From: Clavelina lepadiformis
Lineage: Eukaryota; Chordata; Ascidiacea; Aplousobranchia; Clavelinidae
DNA length: 64,000 nucleotides
Direction: 5' to 3'
Assembly (NCBI RefSeq): GCF_947623445.1
Contig: NC_135244.1
Coordinates: 10,106,001-10,170,000 of the forward strand
Part shown: positions 13,356 through 26,088 of the stretch, in pieces
Layout: every line of letters begins with the position of its first letter
Position numbering within the stretch: the first letter of the stretch is position 1
Notes under the pieces: model-generated
Seen by the model: only the letters and a program-made list of their open reading frames with translations
Database searches by the model: none
Told to the model about the DNA's origin: nothing
Made by a program: the position numbers and the translations under genes

Positions 13356-16300
13356 AATGTAAAATATCATAACGTAGCTTTACCACAGACGTTTCAGGCA
13401 AAACTCTATTTAAAGATGATTAAAACAAAATTCAAAATAATAGTTAATGATGTGCAATATTCAATATACTAATACATTTGCTAAGTTATTCAAGCACTTA
13501 CCGAATAAATCCAGCAGAAAAAGTATCTCCAATAATTTTATGACTAGCATAATTCAGCCTTTCCACCCAATGTTCCATGGGAACCACAGAGATGTGGAGA
13601 TCTACAAGCTAAAATTGCAAATGCCATACTTGTTATATCTCACGTTTCAAAAATGCTTTTTATATCTCAGGTTATAAACAAACATGCAGTTTTACATACA
13701 TTATCGGAGGGAGGACGAAGGTCAGCTGAATCACCTCCGTCACTCATTCCGTTTCGGCTGGGCATAAACAGTAAATACTATAGAAAAAAATAATCTGTTG
13801 AAATGAAAGTTAATTTAAACAAATAACATTTATTAGTTAAAGGTCATTACAAAAATTGCAATGTTGAAGTTTTTTTAAAGGACGTTTTTAAAAAGATTTA
13901 TGTCTGAAATTGTTCAAATAAACGAAAATATACAGGTATTATATGCAATACACTTGTTTACACAGATACCAGACATATTGAAATAAAGGACAAATTTATT
14001 CGTTTGTTTATTTTTAACAATAGAAAGGTAAAATTTTTTGGAAAGTTTTGTGAATTGCAAAATGTATTAATACCAAAATATATTTCTTTACACAAGTATA
14101 GTGTAACGATTCTTGAATGCACTCCAAAAATTATTAATTTTACTCGCTCAGATTTCTTTTTATGGCAATGTGTAAAATGTGACTAATATTTTACATATCA
14201 TATATATACACTTACACAGCTGTGATGTGGTGGTGATGCAAGAGAGAGAAAAACAGTTTTATGAGTTGGATTACATTGATCTACTTACAATATGTAATAA
14301 AATAGCAATCGATCTGTTTGCGTTTTCTAAAATGCAGATGTGATTTAAGTCTAAAATATGCAAACAGAGCAGTGATCAATTTAAAAGTCAGCAGCAACAT
14401 AGAATTCTAGTAATCACCAGTTTAGATAAGTTTAATCAACAATAAATACTGAAATTCGTCTCTAGAATATACTGCAAAACAGCAATTCTACACAAGAAAG
14501 TTGGCACAAAAGCTAACTTTCTGCGTCGAAGAAATCATACATACTTTCAAGCAGGGCAGATAAAAAGCATCTTTTACAATGAAACAATAACATCTATGTA
14601 TAATTACCTATGTTCGATCATGAAATCTTACGCATTTACACAAACTTTGTTCTTCTTTCTTTGTTCCTATAGCAAGGAATATGAATCTTTGCTATAGGTC
14701 TAGCCTACCATATATTATAAAACTAGCCATCTTCTTGTCAGTTGAAATGGCTTTTACATAAACTGGTAAGAGTAGGATTTTTCAAAAACATCTTCTTGCA
14801 GAAAATAACAATATTAAGTCTACTTTTAACTCCAAAATAAACCAGTTTTATAAGCACAATTAACACTGCACAGCTTATGCAAACTTGTGTAATTTTTAAA
14901 ATATAGCTATGAACGCACAATTTTTTCCGGTGAAATAGTAGCAGCCAAATAAATAAGCCAAGCCAACTTAAGTCCTGCACAGATATTAACTATTTATTCA
15001 GCATTGTATTAAAAATGTTCCTTGTATGCCGGTATGCCGTTTAAACTGTATACTGGTACCAATAGCATTCAGACTGTCAGATGCAAGTAACTCTCTAACG
15101 ACTTTACTCTAATCGTATGGCAAGTAACTTCTTAGGATTTAAGCTCAAGTTTACGCCAGTATGGAATATAAGTTTTTTTGTGCACCGAACACTGTAATTT
15201 TCAAAGACTGGTGTACACCAGCACCAATAGGCAACAAAAAATGTGCATCGGTATGCGTGAGTGTGCGCCACATGTCACTGTTTGGGAATTAGTTAGCTTA
15301 CAAAGTAGCGTTTTTGACCCATTTTGTGCACCAGGTAACTATGTTGTGCACCGGACAACGTTTCTTTCGACATGGGAGTTTATGTCTTGTAAGGCAAATT
15401 TGCTTTGGACAATATGATGCAGGGGGAATCCCGTTGTTAATAGCAACTACTGCATTTTGGCATACTATGATATTACGTAGATAGGTTAGTAAAATAAAAA
15501 CTAGGATATTGGATGGCACTCTAGGGTTAAGTTATAATTTTTATTTTCCTATTCATGTTTTTAAGAACAGTGAAGAAAGCCAAAATAGTTTACTTTCCCA
15601 GAGTTTTCGTAAGCTTTAGATTGTTTTTTTTTTGGCCTGAGTAGGAGTTACTTATTTATCTATTTATATGACTAACTGTTTTACGTGTAAATAAAGCTTT
15701 TTTTGCATTTGAACGAGCAACCTAAAATTTGCGATACCTCATGTTTAAAAAACGCCATTAATCTTCAACCTTCTTTATTTATTGTTTTCAAATCATAAAA
15801 AGTTAATGCTGTTCTGCCATCATCCATGTGTTGCTGCAAAACTCATAAAATCAACTAACAGTAACATGAGTAACAATCTGAATTAATATGTCTGAGATTT
15901 GTGACCAGACTGGTGGTCAGGCAAACAGACGAAAAGCCAATATGAGCAGACAGCTAAAACGCTAGGTTCTCTTGTTCTGAAAACAAGACGAAGGAAAAAA
16001 GAACTTTCCTTCTTTACAATAGTTTATTTTAACATTTGAACCAAGCTGATGTGCGCCATCTTTTGACAATTTTAAGCAGAAGATTCGATATTCCCATAGA
16101 CTACTGCTAGCAAACTACAAGACAGGAGAACACACACTACTCATAGTAGTCTATGATATTCTCACTTTTTTTCCGACTTCGAAGTTTACAATTCACGAAG
16201 GCTATTCTTCGTAAGCAAATTTGTGAATACTAACTTTTTATCTCTTGTTCCTTGTTTTGATGTGCTATAACTGACTAGTATGCGGGGATGTAATTACAAC

Positions 16301-17570
16301 AAATACGATTGGTTTATTTTTAAATATAAAGTTGGGAAAAACGCGTAAAAGTATTTCTTGTTGAATATTTGATTACGTTGAACTTGAAAAAGATGATATT
16401 TACAAGACGGGTGAAGAAACTTCTCCTGTAGTTTATGATAATATTTATTCAAAACATACGCCGTATTAAGTTTAAAATAAAAATGAATTTGACAGATGAT
16501 GGAACTGGAAATAAATTGTAACGTCATTTTGTCATGCATGAACACTTCTTTCGTAAGCAAGTTTCTGGTCGGGCGGGAGATAGTGTTGTTATGAAGCCCG
16601 CTTATGTCGTAATATCATGTAGGCCTAGATGTTTGACCGACGTTCGTTCAACAGCCGAATAAAACACTCCATTTTCAAAAAATTATGTTCTTCCTTATAC
16701 ACTATTTTTAAATGTTTAGTTTTTTTAACGCTACTTCTTTCCCAATTTGTCTTGCCAAATATCGAAGTAGAAAAATTCATTGACTTGGTGGTTCCTCGCG
16801 GCGTGATAGGATGACGTAACTTCCCTGTGAAGAGTTATGGGGGGACATCATGGGGATGTCCAATGTTTTCTCAAACATGCCAAGAATCAGGTTTTTAGAA
16901 ATCATGAGATTCCTACGTTTCGATCTGAAAACGGAAAGGTGAAGAAATTTTGTACATGACAAGTTTGCACTCGGTTCACAACTTTGCAATAATTTTATTT
17001 CTAACGGTCAAAAAGCATTCGTTCCACAATGGAACATTACAGTGGAACGTTGTCGCAAGATTGCAAAATGTGTGCATAGCAAAATTTTTGTTTGAGTAAG
17101 GGCTTACTGGTTATGTCAAACTGACACATGCATTTGAGGGTGTGTATTCGTTTCATTTAATGGAAATACATAAAACATTCAATGAAAGCAGTTTTAAAAG
17201 AAATAATGCAGTTATATGAATCTAATGCTTTAAATTTGAGCTGTTGAACAATTTGCGTCAACTGACGCATCCGGTCTTTCTAGGTATGTGAAAATCGCGG
17301 CCCTTCTAGTGTTAATTGCTACATTATAACTTACACCATAAAAAACTTATGCTCAACCTTCAAATATGAGCTTATTAAATTAACTCAGTTTGTGTCCAAT
17401 TATTATCATACTTTCGTTTTAATTTCTTGCCAATTATTATAGCATCACATACCAAGGAACGTAATCAAACCAGACACCGATGGAATAAAGATACACAGAC
17501 ATTTTTCCCGTTAAAAACAATATTTCACAATATAGTATACAGCTATTTGTATACTATCAGCTTAACACTG
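13356..17570. other. Unique AT-rich segment between copies 2 and 3
   Basis: No counterpart elsewhere in the window. It holds only short open frames without recognisable domains, apart from the piggyBac fragment listed separately. An 11-base inverted repeat, CATAGACTACT at 16095 and its complement at 16145, flanks a 39-base loop. No RNA gene was recognised. Confidence 0.5.
16790..17314 (+). mobile_element. piggyBac-type DNA transposon remnant
   Basis: A frame beginning near 16825 reads ELWGDIMGMSNVFSNMPRIR and continues with RFLEIMRFLRFDLKTER, a stop, then DKFALGSQLCNNFI and PQWNITVE. This order of motifs is characteristic of the PiggyBac/DDE_Tnp_1_7 transposase N-terminal half. An upstream TAA (near 16815) and the internal TGA interrupt it, and the catalytic part is missing. 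The segment ends at CCCTTCTAGTGTTAA (about 17300-17314), which on the opposite strand reads TTAA followed by CACTAGAAGGG, as expected of a piggyBac end with its TTAA target. No matching left end was found. Confidence 0.7.
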
Positions 17571-18145
17571 CTAGCTGTAAACCCAAATCGTTTGGGTTTG
17601 ACAACAGGAGTTACGCTTAATAATGATTTTATCAGAGTTCGGTTTCTCCGCTTATCGCTGTTGTTCAGCGGTTCTTAACCGGTAGGAAACTCTTCATTAA
17701 GTACAGGAAGAAAATAATCAATTTATGCAAGTCCTTTACGCATTTACGCATTTACGCATTTACAGTGGGATGATTGCATGCGGTGAACAACTTTCATCTC
17801 AACTGATGTCATGTTTCATAGGATATTATATATTACCAAGCTCCGTACATTTTGCGTTTGTGGTACGTTTCAAAATGTATTTGCAGAAGAGTCGGTGTAA
17901 GACCATTAATTTATGGTCAAACAAATAGACTATATAGTTATAGTAATCTTATAGTATATACTACGGTAGACATACTTTTTATTTACATTTACATACTTTA
18001 TTGCGTTTTCAGCCTTGAAGAAATTGAAGGCGTCACATTAAAAATACTATGCAGAAAATGTTTAATGAAAAGTTGCTGCAAAATTTCCAATTCTGCGCTG
18101 TTGCACTGCCGGTTGTTACAGCGGTGTTTGTGCATATCACAATTA
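17571..18145. repeat. Segment shared with 30.9-31.96 kb
   Basis: Contains GGGTTTGACA(A/G)CAGGAGTTA, AGCGGTTCTTAACCG and TCAACTGATGTCATGTTTC in the same order as 30908-31369 plus 31790-31960. CAGCGGTTCTTAACC resembles a hAT terminus, so a hAT relic is possible. An open frame (SLEEIEGVTLKILCRKC) follows a TTTTCAG but belongs to no family I know. CATTTACG is repeated four times near 17737. Confidence 0.5.
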
Positions 18146-18351
18146 AAGTTTATATTAAACTTTGGTACAACTATAATAGTTTAAATCTAAAAGTTTGTTT
18201 ATCCGGCAATGAAAGCTATGTCAGTTTTACATTTCAAACAACGTTATTTGTCACAATATAGGAATTTTTCCATTACTACAACCAAGTAATGTCAACACTT
18301 GCTCTCATCAAGTCTGATTTTTATTTACGCTTGCGGTCATTAAACGTCATC

Positions 18352-18450
18352 TAATTACCACGGCGCGCCAAACGTTGTGTAATTACCATGCACGGCGCGC
18401 CAAGGTAATGTGTGCAGTGTGGACTGCTTGAAACATACAATTATAAAAAG
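18352..18450 (+). promoter_or_regulatory. Conserved promoter block, TGF-beta copy 3
   Basis: Same order as in copy 2: TAATTACC, GGCGCGCCAAACG, TAATTACC, GGCGCGCCAAGG, then TATAAAAAG beginning 18442. The interval from the TATA segment to the ATG is 211 bases. Both GC-rich boxes are intact here. Confidence 0.6.
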
Positions 18451-18651
18451 CTTGTCAAGGTTAACTGGTACTCAGTGTGGTAAACTCTGTAACTTTACAA
18501 AAGCCGTAAAGGCTGAAAGTCCTTTTTCAGCGTATTGGGACGGAAAGCATCAGGATTAAATTGCATATAATTCTTCATTATAAATCGAAGCTGTGTTCGT
18601 GCAGATATCGTTACTTGTAACTGTGTTAAAATAATAACATTTTTAGTTATA

Positions 18652-21600
18652 ATGGCCGTTAGACAAAATATTTGGCAAAAGCGAAAAATGTCAAATGGTT
18701 ATTGTGGTTTGCTTTATTATTTCTACTTTTTATTTTTGTTGACGACCATGTTTGCGATGACACACGGAAAAAGCTTGAAGAATGATGGAGAATTTTTCTA
18801 TAACTGCTTAAAACATCGAAACAGGTAAGTTTTCTTTTCTGTAAAATAGTCTATAGTTCAAAAGGTTTTCAATGTCAACGAGGTGTGAAGTTGCATACTT
18901 ACCACATCACTGCTGTTCAAGTAATGACAAATGAGTGTAGTTTGAAATAAGTTACTTAATTCGACACAGCATTGATAGCCGAGTGGTTTTCAAGTCCATT
19001 TTCCGAAGTTGCGTTATAGCAAGCATTTACCAACATCGTAGCCTAACTGCATGGTTGTCTGCTTCACTCTGCTTCAGTTATTGTGTGTTGCAACTTACCA
19101 AAGATCACTTATCCTGTGTCAATTAAAAATTCTTGTGCAGTCCCCAATGGATCAATTCATTTGCTGATAACAGAGCTAGAAAATGTCTTCGGTTTCTAAA
19201 AAGCATCAGATCTTCTGTTGCCAAGGGTGAGTCATATAAAAACTGAAGTTCTATTTGTTATAGCTGAATGAAATTTATATTTCTTAAGATGTAATAAAAC
19301 AGTAAAGAGCTCATCCTAGACATTGGCCTCCCGGAATCGTTGAAACATGTGTGAGCTGGAAATGGTCGAGGAGTCGTTGCTTTATTAACCATTGAAGTTA
19401 ACCCTATAATGCACGCAAACTGTTGTAATATTACGATGTTTCAAACCCGTAAAACCATACCACAAAGCACCATACGTTATGGGTGGGTGATAGCGCTTAC
19501 AAGCTGCCCGAGCAGCCAAATCGCAAAGCACATTTAATCCTCACAAGAAAACCAGCACCGTCGCACAGCAGTCTGCAGGGTGTGTAACATGAACCCAGCG
19601 ATAACCCAGCTCCCTATTTCAATTATCACTCTCACTGCTTTGGAAAGCTTGTTTGCTGTACACCTTTCTATGAAAATTTAACAGACGAAAAAGCTAACAA
19701 ATATTTTAGATCAGCCTTCGAACAACGATGAACGTACACACGAGAGCAGGCGAAGTGAGCTTTCCATCTCTTCTTATTTGTCAGGTTTGCAATGTCTATA
19801 TTTTTGTGAATGGGCAGTTAGCAAACGTTGCGCACTGGTAATGATAAGTCAAATTAACCATCTATTGTGTTAAAACAGCCTTGATAAGCTGGAGAAACAA
19901 GGAAGGAGATTTGGCTGACTTGCTGCTTGACCGCATATCACCATGTCACCGCCAGTCAAAAGAACTTCGAAAACATTGGACCAAATTTTTCATGAAGAGA
20001 AGAAATAGCGCTGCTGTTGCCCCGGCAATACTACAACATACCTGGGAGGGAAATTCAGGCGAAATAACATTTAGACCAATAAAAACAAGGCTAGTGAATC
20101 GACACATTTTGTACTATAGGCTGTAACAATTACTGTAATTCTCCTACCCATTGCAATATTAAGTGCAATTCGGATCTTCCATTTTATGCAGGTTTTCATC
20201 GAATACTTTGATTGCTGCCGAATTAGTGTTGACACGCTTAAGTCCTTCCGATATAGGAGAACTATTCGGCCGATACAGCACTCGAGTATCACTGAAAAGC
20301 CATAACGCTCGCACAGTAATGCACTCGGACTACCAGGTAGCGTATTAACATTAGTTTTCAACGCACAATTTGTCTCTTGCTTTCGTGGACAATTGTAACC
20401 CTTCAACACCCTATTTGCTAGAAAGTGGTTACAAATTCTGTTCAAATTTAAGAATGGGTATAATGATAATTTTCATTCGTTATTAATTTGTCGTCTCGGT
20501 AGCCAAGCAGTTAAGACAGCTAGGCTCGGTGGTCGATACCAATCGGCGCTACCGTTGTAATGACCTTGGAGCGGAGCAAAGCAATGCTTGAATGCATAAA
20601 GATCATATACAATCCATATCATTGTCTAATATACTATAAGTTTGTTGCAATGGAGGTCTGCAATATAAAAGCTTTAACATTTTAAGTTGTAGCTTATAAC
20701 GGACTAGTAATGGAACGAAGTGGAAATAAGTGAATTTATTGCAATAAGGACTCTTAATCATGTGTACAAAATACTCATTGCAGTCTTCGTGCCCGTCTCG
20801 AGACGGTCGTTTTATGGTATTGGAAATGGAAACTGATCACCTTTTTCAATGGTATCATAACAGAAGCAGAAATTTTTCACTTTCAGTCAGCGTTATTCCG
20901 AGACGACAATATACTTCTCCGCGTAAGTAAAATGTGTCAAGGCGATTGTTCAAGAACATCAGCATAAATACTATAGCAGACGCATTTTGGTTGAACTTTG
21001 TTAAATTTTTTTTACTTTTTGTAGTAGTACAGGAGTCCATAAACGTAGTTGAAAGAATTGTAGGTCTTGTCATGCATTTTGAACGTTCCTATTCTGGCCC
21101 CAACAATGACATGGATAGATCAAGGAGACTTTTGCTGCAAGCCTTGACAGGTTCTCCGGACACACTTTCCAACAGCATGAGCGGTAAATTCTTTATGTTG
21201 GCTTAGAACCATTTCCTTTCTACCGTTCGTATTGCATAGTTAATTTCTTGTAAACGTATAAAACAGTGATTTCGAGCATTTCGAAGTAGTGTATTGTTGA
21301 CAAATCAAGCGCTTTAATTTGACTTGACCGGCCTAATTTTTTCAGTTTAAATTTTGAACTCGGTGGTTTCGGCTGAAAGCTATTTAAACCTAACGTAACC
21401 TAAGGTAAACATTGTTTGGTGCCAAATTGAAGTGCAGCAAACATGTGCAGGCGACAGTCATCAAGAAGACACCCATTTTGGAAGATCAGCTGAAGCTACG
21501 CGCCGACGCCGTTCACCAACCAGAGCATCAAAAAGAAAACGACGTCAGATACGACACAAAAAATCTTCACCGTCATACGAAGCCTGTCATCTTGTTCCGT

Positions 21601-22053
21601 TTATCGTGGACGATTCGTTTACTAGGGTAACTAAAGTATATGTGGCGTATGCGTGTTAATTTTCTAAACTCATTTATATGATGACTTTCAGAATATCCGT
21701 GTATCCTGGGACCCGGTGAATGGTCCCACTCCCTGGAATATATGGGAATGTCAAGGCAATTGCAGTCATCCGATACCAAGTCACCTCGTAACGACTTACC
21801 ATGCTATAACTTTAAGCGAGGTAAATCCTGTTTACTAAAACGAACGCTCTTGTTTAATGACAAGTTTAAATAAACTAAAGCTCGAAATTATCTAAGTCGA
21901 ACTATTTTAATCTCCTTTTATGAACAGTTAAACCGTAAACTTTGCTGCGTACCAACTGAGCATAGAACACTGCACTACACGAGGAACAACGACGGAGAGA
22001 TTACTTTTGAAGAATTTCAAAAGATGGTGGCCACCAAATGCGGTTGTTTGTGA
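18652..22053 (+). CDS. TGF-beta superfamily ligand, nodal-like, copy 3
   Basis: Complete, 447 residues. Exons: 18652-18824, 19141-19226, 19879-20089, 20192-20336, 20784-20922, 21025-21183, 21451-21626, 21692-21820, 21928-22053. Secretion signal at about residues 18-36; cleavage motifs RRRR at 322-325 and KRKRR at 332-336. The knot cysteines fall at about 350, 383, 387, 412, 413, 444 and 446. The motif between the second and third reads CQGNC rather than the CQGEC of copies 1 and 2. Intron 3 begins GC (20090). Exon 2 differs from its sisters (INSFADN, SSVAK), as does the loop before CC (LVTTYHAITLSE, LNRKL). A member of the TGF-beta family with confidence; the nodal-like label rests on the CGCL end and the THNHA-like stretch only. 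Confidence 0.86.
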
Positions 22054-23966
22054 AAGTTAAAATACCTTCACTATTACAGTATTTTCAATGACATGACATG
22101 GTATTCTGCTTACGTTTTGCATTGGAAGTGTAATAGTCAGTAACTATTGCCTACACAGAAATTGAATCGCAAACAAAATCGTAGTTGAATTGCTTAGATT
22201 GTCATCACTAAAGTGTTCTTTTTTTGTCGTAAATTATTTTTTGTTTCGTATGAGTTCATTGTAGTTATACTAAGTAGCACATTATTGTATCGTGCATTTC
22301 TATATATATTTTTTTGTGTTGATTAATAATAATATCGAAGATTGCTGCTAAACTTCAATAAAAGCATTTATAGGAGAACTATATATTGTAGAACAAATAG
22401 AAAAAACGGCGATTATCTAAAGACTTGGCTAAAGTTGTTTTATTGAACGTGTCTTGAATTGCGTGTAATATTAAGTACGAGGGAAATGAAATATATCAGG
22501 AGTCATGACAGTTAAGGTTGAAAGGAAACATTGCAGCAGACACTGATTAGAATAAGATTTCCCGGTTAACATTCAAAAAAGGAAAGATTCGCGGAATTGT
22601 CTCGAAACCAACCGTTCTACATCACTTAACCTTCAGCACTTTAGTTAAATTCTTTCAATTTTGTCTGGAAAATTCTTTTTTTAATTAAATGAAAATTTAA
22701 TCAAATTTAGTAGAACTTTTCTTTAAGCAAAGTAAGTAAATAAAGATTTATTAGCCACAGATTTTTTGTTTGGGAAACTGCACATAAGCCAACTATTTTG
22801 TTATTTTTAAGCTTTGTTCAAATTGCCAAAGTTATTGTAACAACTGATATCTGTACACAAACGTCATAACTGCAGTTTAGTTGTGTTTTAGATATCGTTA
22901 TACTTGACCATAATTTTAAAGTCATTCCTTTAAGATAAAAAAATTTAATATATGATCACAGAAAATCTTTTAAACATTTAAAAGTTTTGTTTCAATGAAC
23001 ATAGAAACATATTTCACTGATTTGCCGAGGCATAGAATATAGTTTATTTTTTGAAAAATAACGTGGCATGTTGTCAGAATGTTTTTCTTTGAATTTGAAG
23101 AAATCTTTGCATAATTCAACGTGATGCTGGGCAAATCCAAAAAAATGGCTTTAATTTAAAAAGTAGTTGTCAGTAAATATAATGGAGAAAGTATTTGTAC
23201 CAATGCAAGTAATAGAGGACCAATTGAGAACATAAATGGCGTGTTTATCTACAGTTTCTATACTATAGCAGTTAAAACCAATAACATTATCCTCAATATT
23301 AAAATTATAAGCTACGTAGAAATGTTGCTCCCATGTTACGCAATGGCTCCGGCTTCGTGAGTTCGTTTCCACATTGAAAAACTAATCCACCTACGACTTT
23401 TCTGGCAGCGGTTTTAAAAGTTAAAGTTTCATATTTTCTTTGCGTTCAAGTTTCATATTCACGTCCAGTAAAACAATAGTTTCCTTTTTATTCTCTAATT
23501 TTGAAAAAGTTTACCTCTATTGATAGTTTGTATCATAATATCTACCAGTACCAAACATTGAAGGATAGGCTACAAAATATTGTTATCATAAAGCCTAACA
23601 GGTTATTTTACATGTACTTACTGTAAAACCGGTTTAGCCGTATTTTTTTGAAAATTGAACCCGGTGAAAACCAGTATTTAAAATCTCGATTATTTCGCAA
23701 CCCTAACACTTGATGATAACGCTTACAGCATGAAATAATTTAATGTAGCATCTGTATAGGATATGTTCGAATTAAACTTTATATTAATTTTGGTAAAACT
23801 ATAATAGTTTAAATCTAACAGTTTGTTTATCCGGCAATGAAGGCTATGTCAGTTTTACATTTCAAACAACGTTATTTGTCACAATATAGGAATTGTTCCA
23901 TTACTACAACCAAGTAATATCAACACTTGCTCTCATCAAGTCTGATTTTTATTTACGATTGCGGTT
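22054..23966. repeat. Spacer block 1 after copy 3
   Basis: Runs from the copy-3 stop through the standard 3' flank and spacer to the pre-promoter sequence, ending at TTTATTTACGATTGCGGT just before the TAATTACC box would be expected. It then jumps back to 3'-flank sequence. No gene is present. It is about 1.8 kb and is repeated by the next block. Confidence 0.6.
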
Positions 23967-25788
23967 GTGAATTATGAAATTAAATCGCAAACAAAATCGT
24001 AGTTGAATTGCTTAGATTGTCATCACTAAAGTGTTCTTGTCGTAAATTACTTTTTGTTTCGTATGAGTTCCTTGCAGTTGTTCTTAAGTAGCACGTTATT
24101 GCATCGTGTATTTCTATATATATTTTTTTGTGTTGATAAATAATAATATCGAAAGACTGCTGCTAAACTTCAAAGAAAGCATTTATAGGAGAACTAACTT
24201 ATATATTGTAGAACAAATAGAAAAATCGGCGATTGTGTAAAGATTTGGCTTAGTTGTTTTATTGAATATATCTTGAATTGCGTATAATATTACGTACGAG
24301 GGAAATGAAATATATCATGAATCATCATAATTAAGGTTGAAAGGAAACATTGCAGCAGACACTCATTAGACTAAGAATTCCCGCTTAACGTTCAAAAAAG
24401 GAACGATTCGCGGAATTGTCTCAAAACCAACCGTTCTACATCACTTTACCGATAGCATTTTAGTTGAACCCCTTCAATTTTCTGTGGAAATAGTTTTTTT
24501 TTTATTAAAGGAGAATGTAATGAAATGTAGTAGAACTTTTCTATAAGCAAAGTAAGTAAATAAAGATTATTTAACCGCAGATTTTTTGCTTGCGAAACTG
24601 CACATAACCAACTTTTTTGTTATTATTAAGCTTTTTTCAAATTTTCCAAGTTATTGTAACAACTGATGTTTGGACACAAACTTCACAACTGCAGTTTAGT
24701 TGTGTTTTAGATATCGTTATACTTGACCATAATTTTAAAACCATTCCTATAAGATAAAAAAATTTAATATATGATCACAGAAAATATTTTAAACATTTAA
24801 AAGTTTTGTTTCAATGAACATAGAAACATATTTCACAGACTTGCATAGATTATAGTTTTTTTTCCAAAATAACGTGGCATGTTTTCAGAATTTTTTTCCC
24901 TTAAATTTTGAAGAAAACTTTGCATAATTCAAAGTGAGGGGCAAATCCAAAAAGAAATTGCTTTAATTTAAAAAGTAGTTGTCGGTAAATATAATGGAGA
25001 AAGGATTTGTACCAATGCAAGTAATAGAGGAACAATTGAATAGATAAATGGGGTGTTTATCTATTCTATACTAACAGTTAAAACCAAAAACATTATCCTC
25101 AATATTAAAAATATAAGCTACGTAGAACTGTAGCTCCCATGTTACGCAGTAGCTTCGGCTTCGTGAGTTCGTTTCCACGTTGAAGAACTAATCCACCTTT
25201 AACCTATCTGACAACGGTTTTAAAAGTTAAAGGTTCATATTTTCTTTGCGTTCAAGTTTCATATTCACGTCCAGTAAAACAATAGTTTCCTTTTTATTCG
25301 CTGTTTTTGAAAAAGTTTACCTGTAGTGATAGTTTGTATCAAAACATCTACCAGTACCAAACATAGGCTAAAAAATAATGTTCTCGTAAAGCCTAACAGG
25401 TTATTTTACATGTACTTAGTGTAAAACCGGTTTAGCCGTTCTTTTTGAAAATTGAACCCAGTGAAAACAAGTCATTGAAATTCCAATTAATTCACAACCC
25501 TAACACTTAATGATAACGCTTACAGTATGAAATAGTTTAATGTAGCACCTGTATAAGGTATGTGCGAATTAAACGTTATATTAATTTTGGTAAAACTATA
25601 ATAATAGTTAAAATCTAACAGTTTGTTTATCCAGCAATGAAAGCCATGTCATTTTTACATTTCAAACAACGTTATTTGTCTCAACCATCACAATATAGGG
25701 ATTTTTCCATTACTGCAACCAAGTAATATCAACACTTGCTCTCATCAAGTCTGATTTTTATTTACGCTTGCGGTCATTAAACGTCATC
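23967..25788. repeat. Spacer block 2 before copy 4
   Basis: Second, slightly diverged copy of the preceding block. It begins about 120 bases into a TGF-beta 3' flank (AAATCGCAAACAAAATCGTA) and runs to the copy-4 promoter. No gene is present. Its extent fits the spacer of a lost gene copy. Confidence 0.6.
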
Positions 25789-25887
25789 TAATTACCACGG
25801 CGCGCCAAACGTTGTGTAATCACCATGCACGGCGCGCCAAGGTAATGTGTGCAGTGTGGACTGCTTGAAACATACAATTATAAAAAG
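25789..25887 (+). promoter_or_regulatory. Conserved promoter block, TGF-beta copy 4
   Basis: TAATTACC, GGCGCGCC, TAATCACC (one change from the other copies), GGCGCGCC, then TATAAAAAG. The TATA segment lies 211 bases before the ATG, as in copies 2, 3 and 5. Confidence 0.6.
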
Positions 25888-26088
25888 CTTGTCAAGGTTA
25901 ACTGGTACTCAGTGTGGTAAACTTTGTAACGTCACAAAAGCCGTAAAGGCTGAAAGTCCTTTTTCAGCGTATTGGGACGGAAAGCATCAGGATGAAATTG
26001 CATATAATTCGTCATTATAAATCGAAGCTGTCTTCGTGCAGATATCGTTACTTGTAACTGTGTTAAAATAATAACATTTTTAGTTATA

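Noticed and set aside
17852-18184. Plus frame with a cysteine-rich stretch (LCRKCLMKSCCKISNSALL)
   Set aside because: Preceded by a TTTTCAG and repeated at 31.8 kb, but the two copies diverge without sign of codon constraint; no family match.
20071-20445. Minus-strand frames opposite TGF-beta exons 3-4 (also 1261, 10748, 27506, 35303)
   Set aside because: Antisense shadows; exons 3 and 4 on the plus strand join in phase and fit the ligand gene.
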